DNA from: Quercus robur
Lineage: Eukaryota > Streptophyta > Magnoliopsida > Fagales > Fagaceae
DNA length: 64,000 nt
Assembly: GCF_932294415.1 (NCBI RefSeq)
Contig: NC_065536.1
Location: 7,996,474 to 8,060,473, forward strand
Direction of reading: 5' to 3'
The position numbers and the translations under genes were made by a program. A model generated the notes under the pieces. It saw nothing but the letters and a program-made list of their open reading frames with translations, was not told the DNA's origin and searched no databases. Shown in pieces: positions 58,456-64,000 of the stretch; position 1 is the stretch's first letter; each line of letters starts with the position of its first letter.

Positions 58456-60405
58456 TGTGGTGGGCATTTTTTGAATTTTGGGCTGAATCTCCCCTATTGT
58501 ACCATGACCCATGATTTTGGAGTAGAAGAGTCAAGACTGGCCTAACTGAAACACACCTTAAGCCAGCTTGTTCGCAAGTTGGGCCATCCCTGTATAGATA
58601 CGTCATGGCAGGAACCTTGAATGTACCACGTGCTCACGGCAGGAAAGACTGTTGCAGTTGTTATAGCAGGAAGCACGATGCAGCAGCATAACTAAAACAT
58701 TTCTACTTATAACAATAATACAACAAAAGAGGATAGGGTAGTGTGATTACGAATAACAAGGTCACAACGACAAGCTTAGCAGTAAGATAATAAGTTAGTC
58801 ATTGATCAACCAAAACAAAAAAAGAAGATTCATCTGTCAAAAGAATGGATTTAGCTCTTTGGCAGATACAAGTCCAAAGAGGGAACCAATCTCCAATGTG
58901 AGTAATCTCAAAGGGAGCTCTTGCCGTAAAAGTTACACACTTTGAAAAAATGACCTAGATGGCTTAATCTCGAATTCTTAGTTCATTAGAGAGTAGGCTA
59001 TTAAGAGGGAGAAAAATGGATAGTCTGTTGATGCATGCTTTTGCTCCTACCACTCATGTTTCTTCCCTCTCTTTTGGATTTCTATGTTCTTTTTCCTTTT
59101 CTTCTTTGCTTACTTTGTTTTCTTTTCTTTCTTTTGATCTCTCTGTTTCTGTTTTCCATTGTTCCTTCCCTCACTATTCACAACTATAGCCTTTTATAAT
59201 GTTTGTCGTAATAGGATTTACCATTTTTACCCCTTAACCACTTTTGGCTTATTGTGGACGTCCTTCCAAGACTGTCCACTGGCCTGCCAGCTGCCTAGCC
59301 ACCACCACTACACTGTGTTGGAGGGGCCACCCCTCATTCCTAGACAAAACAAAACACAAAAGTGATTTTGTTTTGTCTCTTACCTCCCTTAACACTCTCA
59401 TCTAAATAACGGTTATGCCATTCCCTTATCAACCTTTATGACATGCATTTAATGATTCCAACTCATGTTTACTTCTTTTGGGTAAGATGTCGTCCCAGTA
59501 TGACATTTCTCCCAAAAGTGCTTAAGTGGGAACCCCAAAACAAGCTCCCCCTTCTCCCCACGGCTAGACTACAACCTTTCATACCTCTAACTTGTGGCTC
59601 ACCTCCCCTGTATTGGCTGGGTACAGGTAGGTGGTGCTTGAGCCTTATGTGCATGCTTCACTTCCATATGAATCCATTATTTTTCTAGCCTTCACGCATT
59701 TGCCATTAGCTCTGCATTTGTCTGATTCTGCTGCACGCTTTGGTATTTGTTTAACTCTTGTGGTGTGAATGATACATGGGGGCTTTCTCCCTTCTACTTG
59801 GCCCATGTCCCCTTTCATCCTGCGTCCATAGGCTGGTTGAAGCTCCTGTCATGCCACTGCACTGCTCTTGTTATGATGTCACTTATCCTTTTATCTTGTT
59901 GTTACTTCTGGGCTTATAGGCCGAAGCTCTTGCCAATTTGTTTCTTACATTCCTTTCTTCCTTTGAGCTTTACTTGCCAACATTCCTACTAGGCCAGCCT
60001 ATTTCGTGCCTTGGGCTTCCTTGGCCCATTTCATTCCTCGGGCATCCTCGGCCCATTTCATTCTTCCTTACCTCTTTCACCCCCATGAGTTTTTGCTAAA
60101 TCCTTTGGACTTTCCCGGCCCAATTACCACATCCTTACCTTTCGGGCATATTGGCCTTTGTGCCAACCTTATGAATTTACTAATTCCTTTATTGGGCTTC
60201 CCCGGCCCATTTTACTTTCTCTTTATCTCTTACAATTCTCATGGGCTTACTACTTTATTTATTGGGCTTCCTCAACCCATTTGCTTTCTTCCTGGCCACT
60301 TATTATTTTTGTGAGCCTATTGGCCATTATCCCTGTCATTCTGGCCTAATGGTCTTTATTTCACTAATTTTTTTTTTCATATTGTTGGACTTCTTCTGCC
60401 ATTGG
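58456..60405. mobile_element. LTR-like insertion specific to copy B
   Basis: Sequence diverges from copy A exactly after ACACT (58451-58455) and begins TGTGGTGGGCATTTTTT, an LTR-like start. The 1.95-kb segment is pyrimidine-rich, contains several GGGCTTCC.CGGCCCATTT phrases (59995-60310) and has no retroelement domains. It ends at GGTCCCA before the copy A match resumes at TTTTATTATAATC. About 146 bp of copy A (45621-45766) are missing, and no second ACACT follows, so the right edge was lost or rearranged. It is most likely a solo or truncated long LTR. Confidence 0.6.
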
Positions 60406-61643
60406 TCCCATTTTATTATAATCTTTGGTTTTTCTATTAAACAAATTGGACTTATTCGTAAAGTAGATTAATGTTTTTTTTACTATTTATTTTATTAATC
60501 AATAATATTGAAATATTTTCTATTCTTAATTGAGTTGTGTATTGCACAGGCATACTATTAAGGTATGTCATGTGTGTGTAGACTGTAGATAGATAGGTGA
60601 AATTCAAGTTAATATTTTGAATATATCACTTCATTACATGTTTTTTATGTTCTCCATGCACACGCCAAATTTCCTCATAATTTTGTTTACAATTCTATTT
60701 ATAAACTCATCTTTTTATACATAGTTTTATATGTACAAAAAACTTGAAATTTTAAAATTTTATAAATGAGATGGCTATTGATCTTTAAGATCTTATAATC
60801 TTACAAGTATTGAGAGTATAAAAAGAAAATGTAATACATGATCTTAAAAATTTTACAAGCTTGAGAGGGATTAAGTTAAAATTACACCACTTAAAAACTT
60901 TATATTAGATTATCTCATCTCCTTGTGTCAATCATTTCTACAAAATACTAAGATGATTGGAAATTAATAACTATTTCATCTAAAAAATATAGAATTTCAA
61001 GTTTTTTTTTTTTTTTCACTTCTAAATTATATATAAAATATGAGTTTATAGTTCAAATAATAAATAACTTCCCATTAATATGATTTTTGACATGCATGAC
61101 AACATCTAGGAGAATGTGAAATCCTACAATGGGATTTTCAAATATTAATATAATAAAAGTTTTTCAGTAGTATAACATTAATAAATAGTTATATCATGTG
61201 TAACTTTTTTTTAAGAAAGAAAATCATGTGTAACTTGATCTAACCAACATACACACTTAAAATATTTAAGTATAGGCTATAGCGATCCTGAGAGTAGAAA
61301 TTCAAATTTAATTTAACCCGGGCTACAAGCCTACAAAGGATTTAATTCAAATTCCTAAATTCAATAAACTTTGGAAAAGGTAAGGTTAAAGTGTGGATCA
61401 AATTTGCCAACATATACATAATATATTCACATAAAACAAAGTACAGTTATTTTATCTTTATGATCAGATCAATGAGCTTGACTTTATTTGAATAGTCAAT
61501 TGAATGGGTAAGGCCGAGAAAAGGGACCATTCATAATCCTTATTCAAATTGCTTGCTTGAATAATTTAAGGTGGCTTTCTCTACTGTGCCTATCACTGTG
61601 GGCCTATGACTCTTGCTTTGAGAGTGAAATATTATACCTGTTT

Positions 61644-62670
61644 GGTAAAGGATAAAATATCATTTTCGTTCCTAAACTTTTATAAGAGTTTGTTTTTTGT
61701 GTCTAAATTTTTAAAAGTTTGTCATTCGTCCCTAAATTTTGCAAGACGTTTTACCTTTCGTCTTTTTGTCTATACCTGTTAATTTATGTCCTACGTGACT
61801 TAACAGAATGTTGATGTGATATCTGACTTAGACTAAACTAAATTATTTTCTAAATTATAAACGCGTGTCACACAATGATTGGCACACATGGATTAAAATT
61901 TTCAGTGAGACAAAATTACCCTCACACCCAAACAGCCCGATCCAAACAACCCAATCTCCAAAATCCCCAAATCTGAAAAGATGAAACCCAGGTCCCCAAC
62001 GCCATAGTTGTAATATCATCTTGCTCAAAAACATCAAAAAAAAAAAAATATATATATATATATATATATCCTTATTACCTCATCATCATCATCATCTTGA
62101 CTTTCAATAATCTCCTTCCAGAAACATTTTCTATTGAAATCTAATAAAGGTTTACTACACCACTACCAGTACAAGATATTCTAGTGAAGAATTGTTGAGT
62201 AAACCCATGAAGACAAATTCATTTTCTTATTCGAAAGTCTTCTCTTCTGTTTATAGCAAGAACACTCAAACTCTTTATGTTGCTTCAATACCCGTTATCT
62301 TCAACAACAGAGGAAGTCTGCCTTTGAACTCTTCATCGCAGGTTGGGGTCGCCGATTGAGGCCAGTGGGACTATGGCGTTGGGGGACCTAAGGTTCGTCG
62401 TTTGAATTGGGTTGTGTGTGGGTGTGGGGGTAATTTTGTCTCATTGAAAATTTTAATCCATGCGTGCCAATCATTGGGTGACACGTGTTTATAAATTAAA
62501 AAATAAATTAGTTTAATTCAGGTCAAATATCACATCATCACTCTATTAAGTCACATAAGACATAAACTAACGAATATAAACAAAACGATGAAAAGTAGAA
62601 CATTTTACAAAGTTTATGGACGAAAAACGAACTTTTGTGAAAGTTTAGGAACGAAAATGATATTTTACCA
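61644..62670. mobile_element. Foldback-type element specific to copy B
   Basis: A 1027-bp insertion absent from copy A (junction at about 47208). TTT flanks both sides (61641-61643, 62671-62673). Very long inverted repeats: 61644-62008 against 62370-62670, from ATAAAATATCATTTTCGTTC / TAAAATATCATTTTCGTTC at the tips to GTCCC.AACGCCATAGT at the loop side. The loop of about 360 bp contains an AT microsatellite and no gene. The superfamily is unclear: the inverted repeats recall Mutator-like elements, but the target duplication is only about 3 bp. Confidence 0.85.
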
Positions 62671-62859
62671 TTTGTTATATGGATTTTGTCAGTGAAACAC
62701 AACCAAAGCCTCTACTCATGATACTACTTTTTTATTATTATATAATATGATAATTAGATAAGAAGGGGATTTAAAGTATTAAAAATCTTAAATATCTCAT
62801 GACTTTATCAACAAATGTCAATTAAGTTATAAGGTTCTTGCTACTCATTGTATTATCAT

Positions 62860-62890
<31 letters not shown>

Positions 62891-64000
62891 CAAATCTTTT
62901 ATCCTGTCTAAGAGGAAAATTCTTTTAGGGTAATGATTAATGCTAGTAAATAAGCCCCCCTTCAAGCAATATTGGCGATTGTGGACTTCTTAGTGTGAAA
63001 AAAATTGTTTAACTATCAAGCTGGGTGATGGATCAATGGTTAGTGAACTTACTTCTAACTGGTGTGGTGGGCGCTAGGTCCTAAGTCTGACTCACGGAAT
63101 GGAAAGCACCTATGGATTATTAGTGATTAAGGTCAAAAACATGGTTCATGTATTATGAGGGAAAAAGAATAAAAAAGACAAACAAAATTATTATTATTAT
63201 CATTAGGGTAGAAGGAGCACTCAAATCTTTCACATATAATGCATGTAATAAATAAATAAATAATTACTACGCATATGGGAAAAGATTATAACAACAATTT
63301 AATAAAATATTTCTTTCTTTTTTTCTTTGATGGGAAAATATTTCTTATATTTAAATATTCAAACAAATGGCAAGAAATTGTGGCCGAAAAGGATAAAAAA
63401 CACACGCATATATAAAAGTGGCTAAGAAATTTTAATATCTCTTCCTCATTATAAATCATATTGGTGACGGAAGTAATCTCATAGTTGTTTGTATTTCAAT
63501 GCACCATTTCATAACTCTAGGAAAAAATAAAGAAGAAACATGTTATTGTGATGGGGGAAAAAAAATTCGATACATAGTTGCCATAGAATTTCCCTAGTGA
63601 TTAAGGTCAAAAAGATGGTTAATGTATAATGAGGGAAAAAGAATAAAAAGAATAAAGAAGACAAACATAATTATTATTATTAGGGTAGAAGAAGTACTCA
63701 AATCTTTCACATACAATGCATATAATAAAATAAAATAAAATACTATGCATATGGGAAAAGATTATAATAACAATTTAATAAAATATTTCTTATATTTAAA
63801 TATTCAAACTAGTAGAGAGAAATTGTGGTTGAAAAGGATAAAAAAAACACACACATATATATAAGTGGCTGAGAAATTTTAATATCTCTTCGTTATTATC
63901 AATCATATTGGTGATTGAAGTAAACTCATAGTGGTTCGTATTATTATAAAATAATGAAACAATATAATGTTTCACTTTTTAATTGTAAGCATGGCAGATT

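Larger units (their letters stand above)
57281..64000 (+). repeat. Segmental duplication copy B (runs off the window)
   Basis: Same orientation as copy A. Matching blocks: 57281-58455 with 33165-34326 plus 45591-45620; 60406-61643 with 45766-47208; 62671-63120 with 47209-47643; 63121-64000 with 48957-49830. Identity looks around 90% by eye with small indels. The right end is still matching at base 64000, so the duplication extends beyond. Confidence 0.9.

Noticed and set aside
59159-60471. Chain of plus-strand frames in the copy B insertion
   Set aside because: Pyrimidine-rich sequence encoding Phe/Leu/Pro/His-biased peptides in shifting frames. No retroelement or host domain is visible.

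Overview
This is a window of plant nuclear DNA: AT-rich, with GT-AG introns, many homopolymer and AT microsatellite tracts, and dense mobile-element relics. Gene structures and element types point to a woody eudicot. Fagales (oak or chestnut relatives) would fit, but that is an impression and was not tested. I see no bacterial, CRISPR or rRNA features and no genuine tRNA gene.

The left part (1-33 kb) is gene-bearing. It holds four host genes: a six-exon clade IV-type SWEET sugar transporter (4700-7160, +), a single-exon DUF538 secreted protein (10723-11265, +), a four-exon type-1 protein phosphatase catalytic subunit (20725-23202, +), and a four-exon folate-receptor-like, cysteine-rich, single-pass membrane protein (29042-32905, -). 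They look like independent genes with unrelated roles (sugar transport, an apoplastic domain of unknown function, dephosphorylation, a secretory-pathway membrane protein). Between them lie a solo LTR with a perfect 5-bp target duplication (7607-8367), a plastid atpA fragment (about 8652-8990), MITEs, tRNA-derived SINE pieces and several local tandem repeats.

The right part (33-64 kb) has no host gene I can support. Its main feature is a direct segmental duplication. Copy A (about 33165-49830) and copy B (about 57281 to the window end) share several kilobases, and each has been hit by different insertions. Copy A carries an 11.26-kb Tat-lineage Ty3/Gypsy retrotransposon (34327-45590, target duplication ATTTC), a SINE (46618-46787, 17-bp target duplication) and a 1.3-kb segment missing from B. 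Copy B carries a 1.95-kb LTR-like insertion (58456-60405) and a 1.03-kb foldback element (61644-62670). Each copy therefore acts as an empty-site reference for the other.

The Gypsy element has gag-protease, RT-RNase H, a second RNase H and integrase in order, all broken by stops and frameshifts. An array of about eight 81-bp repeats follows. On the opposite strand is a three-exon antisense gene whose frame stays consistent over about 780 codons, apart from nonsense codons. Between the two duplication copies (50-57 kb) sits a cluster of MITEs, two of them Mutator-like with clear 9- and 11-bp target duplications, and a SINE. I found no convincing new biological system. The most useful observations are the duplication with reciprocal insertions and the spliced antisense gene of the retroelement.
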